A stretch of 35,179 nucleotides of DNA, from positions 1 to 35,179 of the forward strand of contig JANYJY010000054.1 in the NCBI GenBank assembly GCA_025358295.1. The letters run 5' to 3'. How positions within the stretch are numbered: the stretch's first letter is position 1; the number at the start of each line of letters is the position of its first letter. Below the pieces are notes generated by a model. The model did no database searches, was not told where the DNA came from, and saw only the letters and a list, made by a program, of their open reading frames with translations. Shown here one piece after another: positions 24,318 to 35,179 of the stretch. The translations under genes were made by a program, and so were the position numbers. The stretch comes from Gammaproteobacteria bacterium. Lineage in GTDB: Bacteria > Pseudomonadota > Gammaproteobacteria > Steroidobacterales > Steroidobacteraceae.

Positions 24318-25130
24318 TCAGCGCCGCGTGATGAGGATTTCGAGATACTCGCTCGGGACACGCAGCGAGCCCGGGTCGGCCCGGTTCATCCGATTCAATA
24401 ATTCTGTCAGGTCGCTCTCCAGCGCCGCGGCACCTTCCGCGGGCAGGGCGGCAAAGGCTTTGTTCATCGGCCCGTACCAGCGGCGAAAGACATCAATGAA
24501 GTGCGCTGCCGAGCGGTACCGGAAGTTGAAGAACCGCGGCGTGACGACGATGGAGGCAGCAAGACCCTCAAAGAGTGTGTGCAAATACGATTCCACGCCC
24601 CATCGGGATGGCGGTTGAACGCCTGCGGGCGGCGGCAGATGACGGCCCAACGTTTTGAACATGTGGCCGATAAAGCCCTCTGGAGTCCAGTTGGCGAGGC
24701 CGATTCGGCCCCCCGGACGGCATACGCGCGCGAGCTCGGACGACGCCTTGGCATGGTCGGGAGAGAACATCACGCCGAATGTCGATACCACCGCGTCGAA
24801 GCTTGCGTCCTCGAAGGGCAGTGCCTCGGCATCGGCGGCTTGAAAGCGCACGTCCAGGCCCTCGGCGCGCGCGCGTTCGGCCCCCTGATCGAGCAGAGCG
24901 GCCACATAGTCGGTCGATGTGACCTTGGCGCCGCGACGGGCCGCGGCAAGCGTGGCATTGCCGTTGCCCGCGGCCACGTCCAGCACGCGTTCGTCCCATC
25001 GAAGGTCGCAGGCTTCCGCCAGCAGTTCGCCGACGAGCTGTAGGGTGGTGCCGACGACGGCATAGTTTCCGCTTGCCCAGGCGGCCTGCTGGCGGCTTTT
25101 CAGGGCATTGAGATCGACGACTGCGGTCAT
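24318..25130 (-). CDS. Class I SAM-dependent methyltransferase
   Basis: A 270-residue methyltransferase: NALKSRQQAAWASGNYAVVG at the N-terminus, SAM motif I VLDVAAGNGNATLAAARR, STDYVAALLDQGAERA, FQAADAEALPFEDASFDAVV, VMFSPDHAKASSELARVCRP and GGRIGLANWTPEGFIG. This pattern, with AAGNGN in place of CGTG and the RQQAAWASGNYAVVG start, recurs in a distinct group often found beside AraC or other regulator genes. The substrate is unknown. It is first in a two-gene minus-strand operon and is divergent from the OsmC gene by 238 bases. Confidence 0.88.
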   Translation of the reverse strand: MTAVVDLNALKSRQQAAWASGNYAVVGTTLQLVGELLAEACDLRWDERVLDVAAGNGNATLAAARRGAKVTSTDYVAALLDQGAERARAEGLDVRFQAADAEALPFEDASFDAVVSTFGVMFSPDHAKASSELARVCRPGGRIGLANWTPEGFIGHMFKTLGRHLPPPAGVQPPSRWGVESYLHTLFEGLAASIVVTPRFFNFRYRSAAHFIDVFRRWYGPMNKAFAALPAEGAAALESDLTELLNRMNRADPGSLRVPSEYLEILITRR

Positions 25131-25368
25131 GGTCAGGCTCCTGTGAATGGGTGGCCAGTGTCGTCCTCGCCCGCCGCAGCGTCCTGCCTATGCGTCGGCG
25201 GCGCATGCTCCATAGTCCGGATCTGAGCAAAACTGGCGCCGCCCCAGCTCAAGCGTCCGCAAAAACTGCCAATTCGTCCTGGCCGCGGCTGATCGGGGTA
25301 GCTGCCCTGGGCTTGACGGGGCGACGCTGCCACAATCGGCGACATCGGACGGGACGTGGAGGGCGAGT

Positions 25369-25902
25369 ATGGCAGCGCAAGACATCGCGACGGCACTGCG
25401 TCGATTGGAATCAGTATTTCGCCGCCGTCCTGGCGCCGGCGTGCACAACGACGCAGCGGCCACCGCGCATTGGGAGAGCGGCACACGGGTGATCACCCAC
25501 CATGCCAATGGCAAGCAAGTCTTGACGGACATGCCGGTTGAATTCGGCGGCAGCGGCGATCAAGTGTCGCCGGGCTGGCTGCTGCGGGCCGGGTTCGCCT
25601 CCTGCACTGCCACCTGTATCGGCATGGCCGCCGCTGCGGAGGGAATCGAACTGCAATCACTTGAGGTGCAGGCTCACAGCCGTTCCGACACGCGCGGCGT
25701 GTTGGGATTAACGGATGCCGACGGCGAACCGGTATACGCAGGGCCGCGCGACATGCAAATGGTCGTGAAGGTTTCAGCTTCCGGCATTGACCCACACCGG
25801 CTGCGGGCACTGATCGAAAAGAGCTATCGCAATTCACCCGTGGTTTGCGCTGTGCAGGATGCGGTGCCCGTAACTTTGCAAATCGACATCGAGGCCCGTT
25901 GA
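25369..25902 (+). CDS. OsmC-family protein
   Basis: A 177-residue OsmC/Ohr-like protein: HWESGTRVITHHANGKQVLTD, then GGSGDQVSPGWLLRAGFASCTATCIGMAA with the catalytic-type Cys, and IEKSYRNSPVVCAVQDAVPV with the second Cys. The two cysteines at those positions would allow hydroperoxide reduction as in Ohr and OsmC. GGAGGG precedes the ATG. The stop TGA shares its A with the ATG of the AraC gene that follows (TGATG), so the two are translationally coupled and the AraC protein probably controls this gene. Confidence 0.9.
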   Translation: MAAQDIATALRRLESVFRRRPGAGVHNDAAATAHWESGTRVITHHANGKQVLTDMPVEFGGSGDQVSPGWLLRAGFASCTATCIGMAAAAEGIELQSLEVQAHSRSDTRGVLGLTDADGEPVYAGPRDMQMVVKVSASGIDPHRLRALIEKSYRNSPVVCAVQDAVPVTLQIDIEAR

Positions 25903-26870
25903 TGGACGCACTGTCGGAGACGCTGCACGTCGTGCGCCTGGTCGGTGCGATCTTTATCAATGCTCGCTTCACGGCGCCTTGGTGCTATCAGTCACCCAGC
26001 GCAGCGTCAGCGGCTCCTTTGTTGGAGCCCGGGGCAGAGCGAGTGGTGATCTTTCATCTGATCACGGAGGGCGAGTGCTTCGTAGAACTCGACTCCGGGC
26101 CGCCGGTGCACTTGATTGCCGGTGATGTGGTCATATTCCCCAAGGGCGATCCGCATAAAATGAGTTCTGAGCACGGACTAGAGCCGGCTATCGGCCGCGG
26201 GGGGCTCGCGGCAGTCCTGTCGCGCCGGCCGCGTCAGCTGTCGTACGGCGGCGGCGGCGCAACGACCCGCCTGGTGTGCGGCTATCTGGCTTGCGATGCC
26301 CGACTTGCACGAATTTTGTTGGCAGGTTTGCCGTCATTGGTGAAGGTCAACGTGCGAGGATCGAATGCCGGAATCTGGCTGGAAGCCTCGGTGCGTTACG
26401 CACTGAGTGAGGCGCGATCGCCTCGTCCGGGCGGGGCCGGGGTCCTCGCCAAACTTGCCGAGGTGTTGTTCATCGAGGTATTGCGCTTATACATGAACGA
26501 GGCCGCCGATGGGCGCGTGGGATGGCTTGCCGGCGTGCGTGATCGGATCGTCGGTGCTGCTCTGAACTCTCTGCACAAGGAACCCGCCCGGGCGTGGACA
26601 TTGGAGGACTTGGCGCATGCGGCGGGCACCTCCCGGTCGGTTCTGGCGGAACGCTTCCAACACCTGGTGGGGAGCTCACCGATGCAGTACCTTACCCAGT
26701 GGCGCATGCTGCTCGCAGCCAATCTCTTGACCCGCAGCAATGCGCCGTTGGCACACATCGCGCAGGACGTCGGTTACCAAACCGACACGGCGTTCAGCCG
26801 CGCGTTCCGGCGTGAGTATGGCAAGCCGCCCGCGACGTGGCGCCGAAGCCAAGCGTTGCGGACGGACTGA
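25902..26870 (+). CDS. AraC-family regulator with N-terminal cupin domain
   Basis: A 322-residue regulator. The N-terminal cupin_6 domain (MDALSETLHVVRLVGAIFIN, VIFHLITEGECFVELDSG, LIAGDVVIFPKGDPHKM) is the effector part, followed by linker helices (LAKLAEVLFIEVLRLYMNE) and the AraC HTH pair (LEDLAHAAGTSRSVLAERFQ, LAHIAQDVGYQTDTAFSRAF). It shows what the deleted relative at 22788-23348 should look like. The start codon overlaps the OsmC stop. Regulators of this subfamily often control small oxidoreductase or alkylating-stress genes beside them. Confidence 0.92.
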   Translation: MDALSETLHVVRLVGAIFINARFTAPWCYQSPSAASAAPLLEPGAERVVIFHLITEGECFVELDSGPPVHLIAGDVVIFPKGDPHKMSSEHGLEPAIGRGGLAAVLSRRPRQLSYGGGGATTRLVCGYLACDARLARILLAGLPSLVKVNVRGSNAGIWLEASVRYALSEARSPRPGGAGVLAKLAEVLFIEVLRLYMNEAADGRVGWLAGVRDRIVGAALNSLHKEPARAWTLEDLAHAAGTSRSVLAERFQHLVGSSPMQYLTQWRMLLAANLLTRSNAPLAHIAQDVGYQTDTAFSRAFRREYGKPPATWRRSQALRTD

Positions 26871-26900
26871 TCGAAGGCGCCGCGGCAAAGGAGTCGTCCC

Positions 26901-28436
26901 GTGAAATGTAAGGTTCTCGTGGTCGCGACGGGAATATGCATCGCCGCCGTCGTCCATGCCAAGGAAAAGCAGATCGCTGCGCCGGGTTGCGGACACCAAA
27001 GCGCGCAGCAATGCGTCACGGCGGCGCTGGAGGCGATGGGTGGGCGTGAACGCCTCCAACAGGTGGCGAGCATCCGACTGCAGACGGTCGGCAATACGTT
27101 GCTGACGGAACAATCCTATCGCCAGGCGCCGTTCATTGCCTCCTACGAGCGTACTCGAATCACCATGGATTTGGCCGGCCAGAGGCTTCTCTCGGAAACC
27201 CAATTGACGTGGCCGGAAGCGGATCCCAATCAGACCGATTCCAATACCACTTTGCTGGCCGGTGCTTCCGGAGGGGTTTACCGCACCAAATTCGGCGACT
27301 CGCCCTGTTCGCTGGCCGATCTGGAGGCGTCGCGGCAGGCGTTTGCCTTGGGGCCGGCACGCATTTTATTGACCGCCGCCGGCGCCGCCGATTTGCACTT
27401 CGAGGCGCCGCAGATGCTGCGCTCGACTCTGCACACGGTCGTGGCATTCAGCTGGCGCGATACGCCGGTTCGAGTGCTGCTCAATCCGTTCAATCACCTG
27501 CCTGACGCCGTCGAGACCACGCAATCATTCCATGATTTTTGGTATTTCTGGGGCGACGTGCGTCAGCGTATTAACTTCGACAATTGGAGGTTGGTGGAGG
27601 GAATCACTTTCCCGACCACCTGGATCGAGGAGCGCAATGGCGCGCCCTGGAGGTCGACTCAGGCGCTCTCTGTTGAATTCAATATCGAGATGGACGAGAA
27701 AAAGTTCGAGATGAACTCCGGCGCGGTCAAACAAAGCGCAGTCTCGCCGGGATGGAACCGTCCGTTCAGCGTCGTGCAAGTAACCGCTCTGGCCTCGGGA
27801 ATTGATCTGTTTGCCGGCTCGTGGAATGCGACCGTGGTGAGGGAGCCCGATGGCACCGTGATTTTGGAAGCGCCGATTTCCGGCACCTATACGCGGGGCG
27901 TGATCAGAGAAGCGAAGAAGCTTCACCCGGGCAAGCCGATCATCGCCGTGCTATCGACCTCGGACTCCTGGCCCCACACCGGTGGGCTGCGGCAGGCGGT
28001 GGCTCTTGACCTTCCGATCTACATCCTCGATCTGAATCAACCGCTGCTCGATCGAATGATGCGCGCGCCTCACACCATCGAGCCTGACGCCTTGCAGAAA
28101 TCGAAGACTCCTATGGCGCCGCATTGGAAAATTGTGGCGCAAAAGCAGGAACTGGGCAGCGGCGCAAATAGGATCGAGCTGTACCCCCTACGAGGCGGCT
28201 CCACCGAACGGCAATACATGGTGTATTTTCCGGAGCATCATCTGTTGTACGCCAGTGATACCTTGGCATTGAACGACGATGGCTCGCTCTACGATCCGCA
28301 GCTCATAAATGAAGTCGCGCAAGCCGTGAAGCGCGAAAACCTCATTGTCGATACCGTATTCGCCATGCACCAGGGACCGATGCCTTGGGATAAAGTAATG
28401 TCATTATTGGAGAAATCGCTGCATCCTCAGAACTGA
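26901..28436 (+). CDS. Secreted MBL-fold protein with degenerate metal motif
   Basis: A 511-residue exported protein (signal peptide ending at VVHA, about residue 20). The N-terminal ~280 residues form a lipoprotein-carrier-like beta domain (AALEAMGGRERLQQVASIRL, NWRLVEGITFPTTWIEER) and the C-terminal part resembles a metallo-beta-lactamase fold. Where MBL enzymes have HxHxDH before GG, this one reads SDSWPH-TGGLRQAV, so only the last His remains. Other MBL positions persist: YASDT (Asp) and VFAMHQGPMPW (His). A dinuclear zinc site therefore seems impossible in its normal form. It is either a non-catalytic binding protein or uses another mechanism. GGAG lies upstream of the GTG/ATG start region. 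It follows the AraC gene by 30 bases. Confidence 0.75.
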   Translation: MKCKVLVVATGICIAAVVHAKEKQIAAPGCGHQSAQQCVTAALEAMGGRERLQQVASIRLQTVGNTLLTEQSYRQAPFIASYERTRITMDLAGQRLLSETQLTWPEADPNQTDSNTTLLAGASGGVYRTKFGDSPCSLADLEASRQAFALGPARILLTAAGAADLHFEAPQMLRSTLHTVVAFSWRDTPVRVLLNPFNHLPDAVETTQSFHDFWYFWGDVRQRINFDNWRLVEGITFPTTWIEERNGAPWRSTQALSVEFNIEMDEKKFEMNSGAVKQSAVSPGWNRPFSVVQVTALASGIDLFAGSWNATVVREPDGTVILEAPISGTYTRGVIREAKKLHPGKPIIAVLSTSDSWPHTGGLRQAVALDLPIYILDLNQPLLDRMMRAPHTIEPDALQKSKTPMAPHWKIVAQKQELGSGANRIELYPLRGGSTERQYMVYFPEHHLLYASDTLALNDDGSLYDPQLINEVAQAVKRENLIVDTVFAMHQGPMPWDKVMSLLEKSLHPQN

Positions 28437-28447
28437 GCGCCAGGGTA

Positions 28448-29260
28448 TCAACCCGGCTTGAGTGCCTTGAAGTGTCCAGGGCGAAGTTCGCCGCGCCTGA
28501 GCACGAGTACTAACTGGCGCCAGTTGTCGATGAAATGACGGGCCCGTTCGGGGCCGATGCGGTGCACGATGATGGGATTGAGAGAACCCTCCATGGCGTC
28601 GAGTTCGCGCTGCGCCAGATCGAGATACCATTCGTGCCGGTCACGTATGGTTACATCTACGTAGCCCGCGGCGCGCAGGGCATCCCTGCTCTCGGCAAGG
28701 GTCGCCATATTGTAGGCAATGCCTTCAAGACGAAAGAACTCCATCATTTCGGCCGAGTATTCCGCACCGCCTCCGCGTAGCCAGTCGCTGGCAATGAATC
28801 GCCCGCCGGGACGCAGCACGCGCAAAACCTCGGTGAAAATTGCCGGCTTGTCGGGAATTTGCACCAGCGAGTCCTTGGAAAAGACCACATCGAAACTATG
28901 GTCGGCAAAGGGCAGGGCGCCGCCGGCGACTTGCTGTCCTCGGATGCGATCCGACAGCCCTGCGCGCTCGATACGGGCCTGCATGCCGGCCAACAACGAC
29001 GGATCGATGTCAATGCCGACCACAGAGGCGACGCGATACTCACTTACCAACAGCTCATCGATGGCTCCGAGGCCGCAACCTACATCGAGCAGCGCGCATC
29101 CGCCGATGTCGCTGCCCTCGAGCAGGCACGCGATTTCGGCGGCACCGCCCGGCGATAAAAATCCATCTCCCCAGATGATCTGCAACAAAGCCTGCATGCC
29201 GTCGTCGTATTCACCCGGCTCGCTGAGTTGGCCGATTTTGGCCGATGCTGGCGTGTTCAT
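28448..29260 (-). CDS. SAM-dependent methyltransferase, phosphoethanolamine/glycine N-methyltransferase-like
   Basis: A 270-residue methyltransferase. IIWGDGFLSPGGAAEI near the N-terminus is the block seen in phosphoethanolamine and sarcosine/dimethylglycine N-methyltransferases; then SAM motif I LLDVGCGLGAIDELL, VVGIDIDPSLLAGM, VFSKDSLVQIPDKPAIFTEV and LRPGGRFIASDW. The C-terminus (YVDVTIRDRHEWYLDLAQRE) also fits this group. A likely substrate is therefore an amine head group, but this is inference. The ATG overlaps the TGA of the S46 peptidase gene (ATGA), so the two are translationally coupled. It converges on the MBL-fold gene 11 bases away. Confidence 0.85.
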   Translation of the reverse strand: MNTPASAKIGQLSEPGEYDDGMQALLQIIWGDGFLSPGGAAEIACLLEGSDIGGCALLDVGCGLGAIDELLVSEYRVASVVGIDIDPSLLAGMQARIERAGLSDRIRGQQVAGGALPFADHSFDVVFSKDSLVQIPDKPAIFTEVLRVLRPGGRFIASDWLRGGGAEYSAEMMEFFRLEGIAYNMATLAESRDALRAAGYVDVTIRDRHEWYLDLAQRELDAMEGSLNPIIVHRIGPERARHFIDNWRQLVLVLRRGELRPGHFKALKPG

Positions 29261-31305
29261 TTTGCGTTGAGTTCATTCAGCAGGGTTTTCGTGCGGTAGA
29301 CCTTGTCGAGTGCCTCGCGGATGATCGCCGGGTGCAGCGCGATTGCGCGGTTGTTCGCTGCATTGAACCAGTAGTGTCCGGCGACGGAATGGATATTGCC
29401 GTCGAACATGAGTCCGACAATCCTTCCCTGCGCATCGATCAGGGGGCTGCCGGAGTTTCCGCCGACGATGTCGTTGTCGGTAGATATACAGAAGGGCGTC
29501 TGCATATTGAGTTGATCCCTCACTTTCATCCAGCTCGCCGGAATGTTAAACGGCGAAGCGCCGGTGGCGCGTTCGAAAGCCCGGCCAAGGTGTGTGAAGG
29601 GTTCGACCGCCGTGCCGTTCTCGACCCAGCCCGCCACGGTGCCGTAGTTCAGGCGCAGGGTGAATGTTGCGTCCGGATATACTTTCGTCCCGTACACATT
29701 GAATCGCGCCGTGGCGATTCTCTCCGCGGAGGCGGCAATGGGTGCCTCGACTTCGTCTTCGTACCGTTTGCGGATCGCGCGGGCATCGGTATCAACCGCA
29801 CGCGCGATGGCGACCATCGGGTCGAGCGACGCGCTCACGGCGGCCTTGCCGCCAAGCCACATTTTTTTGCGCAGGTCCGCAGCGTCGAGCTTGGTTTCGG
29901 CGATGAGCCGCGTCGCCAACGTCGTGGGGGATTCCTTCGACAGAAGCTTGCGGATCATTGGATGATCGGGGCCCAGCCACTCACGCATCCGCTCCAAGGA
30001 GAAAGACAATGTCAGCACTTCGAGTTCAGGATAGACCGGGACGTGAGCATACAATTCGCGCTGTATTGCCGGCAGGGCAGCGTCGGTGAACTCCCGCAAC
30101 CGATCGATGTTGCGCTTGGCACGCTCGTCCGCGCCGCGTACGAGCAGGCGTGCGTCGCGGAATAGGCCGCTATTGAATCCGGCGCCACTCTCCAGAAAAA
30201 CGTAGTCCAAGTAGAGGGCGCGCTCGCGAGCAGTCGCCCGCTCGATTTCGTGCCAGGGATCCTTTCCGCCGAGGTGGGCGCTTGCCCGTAGCTTCTCTTC
30301 CGCTTCGGTCTTGCCATTCAGGAGAGTGTCGTCATTTAGCGCATCGAGTTCCTTGCGACGCACCTTGATCGCGTTTTGCAGGCTGTTCAGCGGTGCCTGC
30401 ACAATGCGTTCATTGGCAGGATTTACGCTGCCGAACTGAATCAGGCGGCCGCGCAGTTCCGCGGCGCGCATCAATGTGATGGGCAGAGGCAGATCGCGGC
30501 TGAAGGCGAGCTGGGCGCGTGTCTGCAGCCGCGCCGTCGAGCCCGGGTGCCCCGGCACGAAGACGAGCTGCCCGGCCGCGGGTCCGTCGAAATCGATCTG
30601 CAGGTAGTTGGGCGTCACCGCAGGCTTGCCGTTCTCGTAAGCTCTCAGTATCGAAAAATCGAGCGACCAGCGCGGAAATTGAAAATTATCCGGATCGCCG
30701 CCGAAAGATGCGATGTCGGCTTCCGGCGAAAACACCAACCGCACGTCCTCGTATCTCTTGTACTTGTAGAGGAAGTACTGTCCTCCTTGATACAAGGTCA
30801 CGACCTGGCATCTGAGTTTTCCCGTTTTTGCTTTGAAGCTGGCTTGCTCGCAAGCCTGCTCCAGCGATGTGAGAGTCCTTTTACGCGCGTCATTGGCGGC
30901 CGTGTCGTTCATGCCGACGGTGGCCTTGGCGATGCTGTCGGTCACGTTCTCAGTGCCCACCAGCACATCCGCGAGCTGTGTCGCGCACCGCAGTTCCGCC
31001 CCGCGATTCGCGGCGTCGAAGCCGAGTTCCACCAAGCTCTCGTCCTTGGTGGAGAGCTCCGCAAGGCAGGTTTCCACGCAGTGATGATTGGTCAGCATCA
31101 GGCCTTCGGGCGAAACGAAGGAGGCGGTGCAGTTGGTGAGTCGAACGGTCGACAACCTGACATGGTCGAGCCAAGCCGGTGTTATTTCCGTCCCAAAACG
31201 CTGCGTCACCGCGCTCGACGGGAAGTTATCGAAGGTCCACATTCCCTCGTCGGCAAACGCAGTTGCAGCCGTCAGACAAGCCAATGCCAACAAAATCCCA
31301 CGCAT
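29257..31305 (-). CDS. S46-family dipeptidyl-peptidase (DPP7/DPP11-like)
   Basis: A 682-residue periplasmic serine peptidase. After a signal peptide (MRGILLALACLTAATAFA) come EGMWTFDNFP, the S46 N-terminal signature, CTASFVSPEGLMLTNHHCVE with the catalytic His (about residue 75), FGGDPDNFQFPRWSLDFSIL with the catalytic Asp, and GGNSGSPLIDAQGRIVGLMFDG with the catalytic Ser. S46 enzymes remove dipeptides from the N-terminus of oligopeptides and help peptide feeding. The residue after GGNSGSPLID that sets DPP7 versus DPP11 specificity cannot be decided without alignment. The frame extends to 31344, but the ATG at 31305 follows AAAGAGGA and gives a normal signal peptide. It is the first gene of an operon with a methyltransferase. 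Confidence 0.94.
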   Translation of the reverse strand: MRGILLALACLTAATAFADEGMWTFDNFPSSAVTQRFGTEITPAWLDHVRLSTVRLTNCTASFVSPEGLMLTNHHCVETCLAELSTKDESLVELGFDAANRGAELRCATQLADVLVGTENVTDSIAKATVGMNDTAANDARKRTLTSLEQACEQASFKAKTGKLRCQVVTLYQGGQYFLYKYKRYEDVRLVFSPEADIASFGGDPDNFQFPRWSLDFSILRAYENGKPAVTPNYLQIDFDGPAAGQLVFVPGHPGSTARLQTRAQLAFSRDLPLPITLMRAAELRGRLIQFGSVNPANERIVQAPLNSLQNAIKVRRKELDALNDDTLLNGKTEAEEKLRASAHLGGKDPWHEIERATARERALYLDYVFLESGAGFNSGLFRDARLLVRGADERAKRNIDRLREFTDAALPAIQRELYAHVPVYPELEVLTLSFSLERMREWLGPDHPMIRKLLSKESPTTLATRLIAETKLDAADLRKKMWLGGKAAVSASLDPMVAIARAVDTDARAIRKRYEDEVEAPIAASAERIATARFNVYGTKVYPDATFTLRLNYGTVAGWVENGTAVEPFTHLGRAFERATGASPFNIPASWMKVRDQLNMQTPFCISTDNDIVGGNSGSPLIDAQGRIVGLMFDGNIHSVAGHYWFNAANNRAIALHPAIIREALDKVYRTKTLLNELNAK

Positions 31306-31467
31306 GAAATCCTCTTTTTCTTTCTTATGCGCCGCTATAGGCATCCATGATTCTACTGAGTAGTCTGCGCCTAGAGCCCGCTATTTCGTTGTTCTAAGCA
31401 CCCTAACGCGGCCCAAACGTGAAAAACGCGCAAATAGCTGGGGCCGCATCGCCGAACCCCATTACAA

Positions 31468-34632
<3,165 letters not shown>

Positions 34633-34788
34633 GGTCGTGAGCTGATTAGAGTTCCGTGGGGCTGAGCAAGTTCTCTTCTTGAGACAGGCCCGTTGCCGAT
34701 GCGCTAGAATAATCCTTTATTTCTTCTCGCGGACTCTTGACAAATGCGTTTCTATCACACTTGACAAGCTCGTCACACTGCAACATTT

Positions 34789-34840
34789 CTTAAGTTAATG
34801 CCGTGAATTCTTAAGTAAAGTAAGCAGAATTTTAAGTTAA
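34789..34840 (+). repeat. Three YTTAAGTWAA repeats phased at 21 bp before tRNA-Ser
   Basis: CTTAAGTTAA (34789-34798), CTTAAGTAAA (34810-34819) and TTTAAGTTAA (34831-34840) are spaced exactly 21 bases apart, two turns of the helix, so they lie on one face. The last one ends two bases before the tRNA. They are AT-rich in a GC-rich window. Two TTGACA boxes lie further upstream (34737-34742, 34761-34766), but no convincing -10 box goes with them. The repeats could be a protein-binding array or an AT-rich promoter element. Confidence 0.5.
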
Positions 34841-34842
34841 CC

Positions 34843-34935
34843 GGAGGGGTACCGAAGTGGTCATAACGGCGCCGACTCGAAATCGGATGGTCGGGTAATA
34901 CCGGCACGTGGGTTCGAATCCCACCTCCTCCGCCA
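34843..34935 (+). tRNA. tRNA-Ser (anticodon CGA)
   Basis: A 93-base class II tRNA. The acceptor GGAGGGG (34843-34849) pairs with CTCCTCC (34925-34931); then discriminator G and encoded CCA (34933-34935). The anticodon loop CTCGAAA gives anticodon CGA, which reads UCG serine codons. There is a long variable arm typical of tRNA-Ser, and the T arm is GTGGG-TTCGAAT-CCCAC. An encoded CCA and a strong terminator follow directly. Confidence 0.95.
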
Positions 34936-34945
34936 CCTATGAAAC

Positions 34946-34980
34946 AAAAAATGGGGCCCCTTCAAGGGCCCCATTTTTTT
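34946..34980 (+). terminator. Intrinsic terminator after tRNA-Ser
   Basis: ATGGGGCCC (34951-34959), loop CTTCAA, GGGCCCCAT (34966-34974), followed by a run of T; A-run on the other side, so it can work in both directions. Nine perfect GC-rich pairs make it a very strong terminator. Confidence 0.93.
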
Positions 34981-35023
34981 CATTAGTCGAATCGAAGTGC
35001 GGGTTCCACCACGTCCACCATAA

Positions 35024-35046
35024 ATAAAAAAGGCCTGATGACAGGC
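35024..35046 (-). terminator. Intrinsic terminator of the FAD oxidoreductase gene
   Basis: On the minus strand, GCCTG-TCAT-CAGGC (35046-35033) is followed by CTTTTTTATTT. It lies 22 bases past the stop of the oxidoreductase. The stem is only five pairs but the T-run is good. Confidence 0.65.
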
Positions 35047-35068
35047 GTCACCGATTGGGTTCTTATTC

Positions 35069-35179
35069 TCAGCGAAAGCCAAAAAGACCGCTTTCCGGCA
35101 ACTTTCTCTTGAGTAGTGCTGCGGTAATCAGCCTGCTGGCAAGCATGGAAAAGGTAATGCCGTTCCCGCCATAGCCCAT
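35069..35179 (-). CDS. FAD-dependent oxidoreductase (DAO family), C-terminal end
   Basis: The gene runs in from beyond the right edge; its last 36 codons are visible and end at TGA (35069-35071). The sequence MGYGGNGITFSMLASRLI matches the conserved C-terminal FAD-binding block (GYGGNGITFS) of amino-acid-oxidase-like (DAO/PuuB-type) flavoproteins, followed by the usual short tail ending LFGFR. Substrate and N-terminus are outside the window. Confidence 0.8.
   Translation of the reverse strand: MGYGGNGITFSMLASRLITAALLKRKLPESGLFGFR

Noticed and set aside
29245-31350. Two long plus-strand open frames (29245-30165 and 30376-31350)
   Set aside because: Both are antisense to the S46 peptidase, which has a complete catalytic triad and signal peptide; no recognisable protein features on the plus strand.
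34861-35082. Minus-strand open frame across the tRNA and terminator
   Set aside because: It is the antisense of tRNA-Ser and its terminator, a frequent false protein prediction.

Overview
The window reads as a chromosomal segment of a moderately GC-rich Gram-negative bacterium, most likely a gammaproteobacterium. The evidence is a large TonB-dependent receptor, a periplasmic S46 peptidase, Tat and Sec signal peptides, and mltF next to tadA, an adjacency also known from Escherichia coli. I cannot name the genus. Most of the window is accessory DNA carrying many broken genes. The right end, from tadA to tRNA-Ser, looks like conserved chromosome.

Region 1 (1-5.2 kb) is a scrapyard of toxin-antitoxin, ATPase and catabolic pieces. 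It holds the tail of a BrnT-like toxin with its BrnA-like antitoxin and an intact AAA_14/DUF4143 ATPase lying between two ~140-bp direct repeats. It also holds a truncated IS91-type transposase, three damaged genes of an aromatic-degradation type cluster (VOC dioxygenase, FAH hydrolase, FAD ferredoxin reductase), the tail of a second DUF4143 ATPase, and a complete vapBC pair with a repeated operator. The stretch 3973-4240 shows no gene.

Region 2 (5.4-9.9 kb) is a sugar-related locus: a LysR regulator whose normal start is cut off by an in-frame TGA, a secreted aldose 1-epimerase, a beta-propeller protein and a truncated Tat-exported mannonate-dehydratase-like protein. A 38-bp bipartite motif with fixed spacing sits upstream of the epimerase and again upstream of the propeller gene, and is the best candidate for the LysR operator. 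From about 9585 to 9928 I recognise no gene.

Region 3 (9.9-17.6 kb) is one minus-strand block: TonB-dependent receptor, YncE-like beta-propeller, response regulator, histidine kinase. Divergent from it is an MHS-type (citrate/tricarballylate-like) symporter. Together they look like an uptake system with its own sensor. The response regulator has no ATG, GTG or TTG in the right place; an ACG stands where its start should be.

Region 4 (17.7-22.7 kb) has a His-rich secreted protein behind a CRP-like site, a glutathione S-transferase, and an ECF42-type sigma factor operon with three YCII/DGPF proteins and an AHSA1 protein. A promoter matching the recalled ECF42 consensus lies upstream of the operon, suggesting autoregulation. 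A GFA-type zinc protein follows.

Region 5 (22.8-32.8 kb) holds two AraC regulators of the same family, one missing its cupin sensor by an in-frame deletion. It also has three SAM methyltransferases, an OsmC protein co-transcribed with the intact AraC gene, a secreted metallo-beta-lactamase-fold protein whose metal motif is destroyed, an S46 dipeptidyl-peptidase coupled to a methyltransferase, and an MFS exporter. Region 6 (32.8-35.2 kb) holds tadA and mltF (convergent, overlapping stops), tRNA-Ser(CGA) preceded by three repeats phased at 21 bp, terminators, and the end of an FAD-dependent oxidoreductase.

A recurring theme is gene erosion by clean deletions, several of them in frame, plus point loss of starts. 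Either the locus is decaying or some of these are assembly or consensus errors; read mapping would tell.
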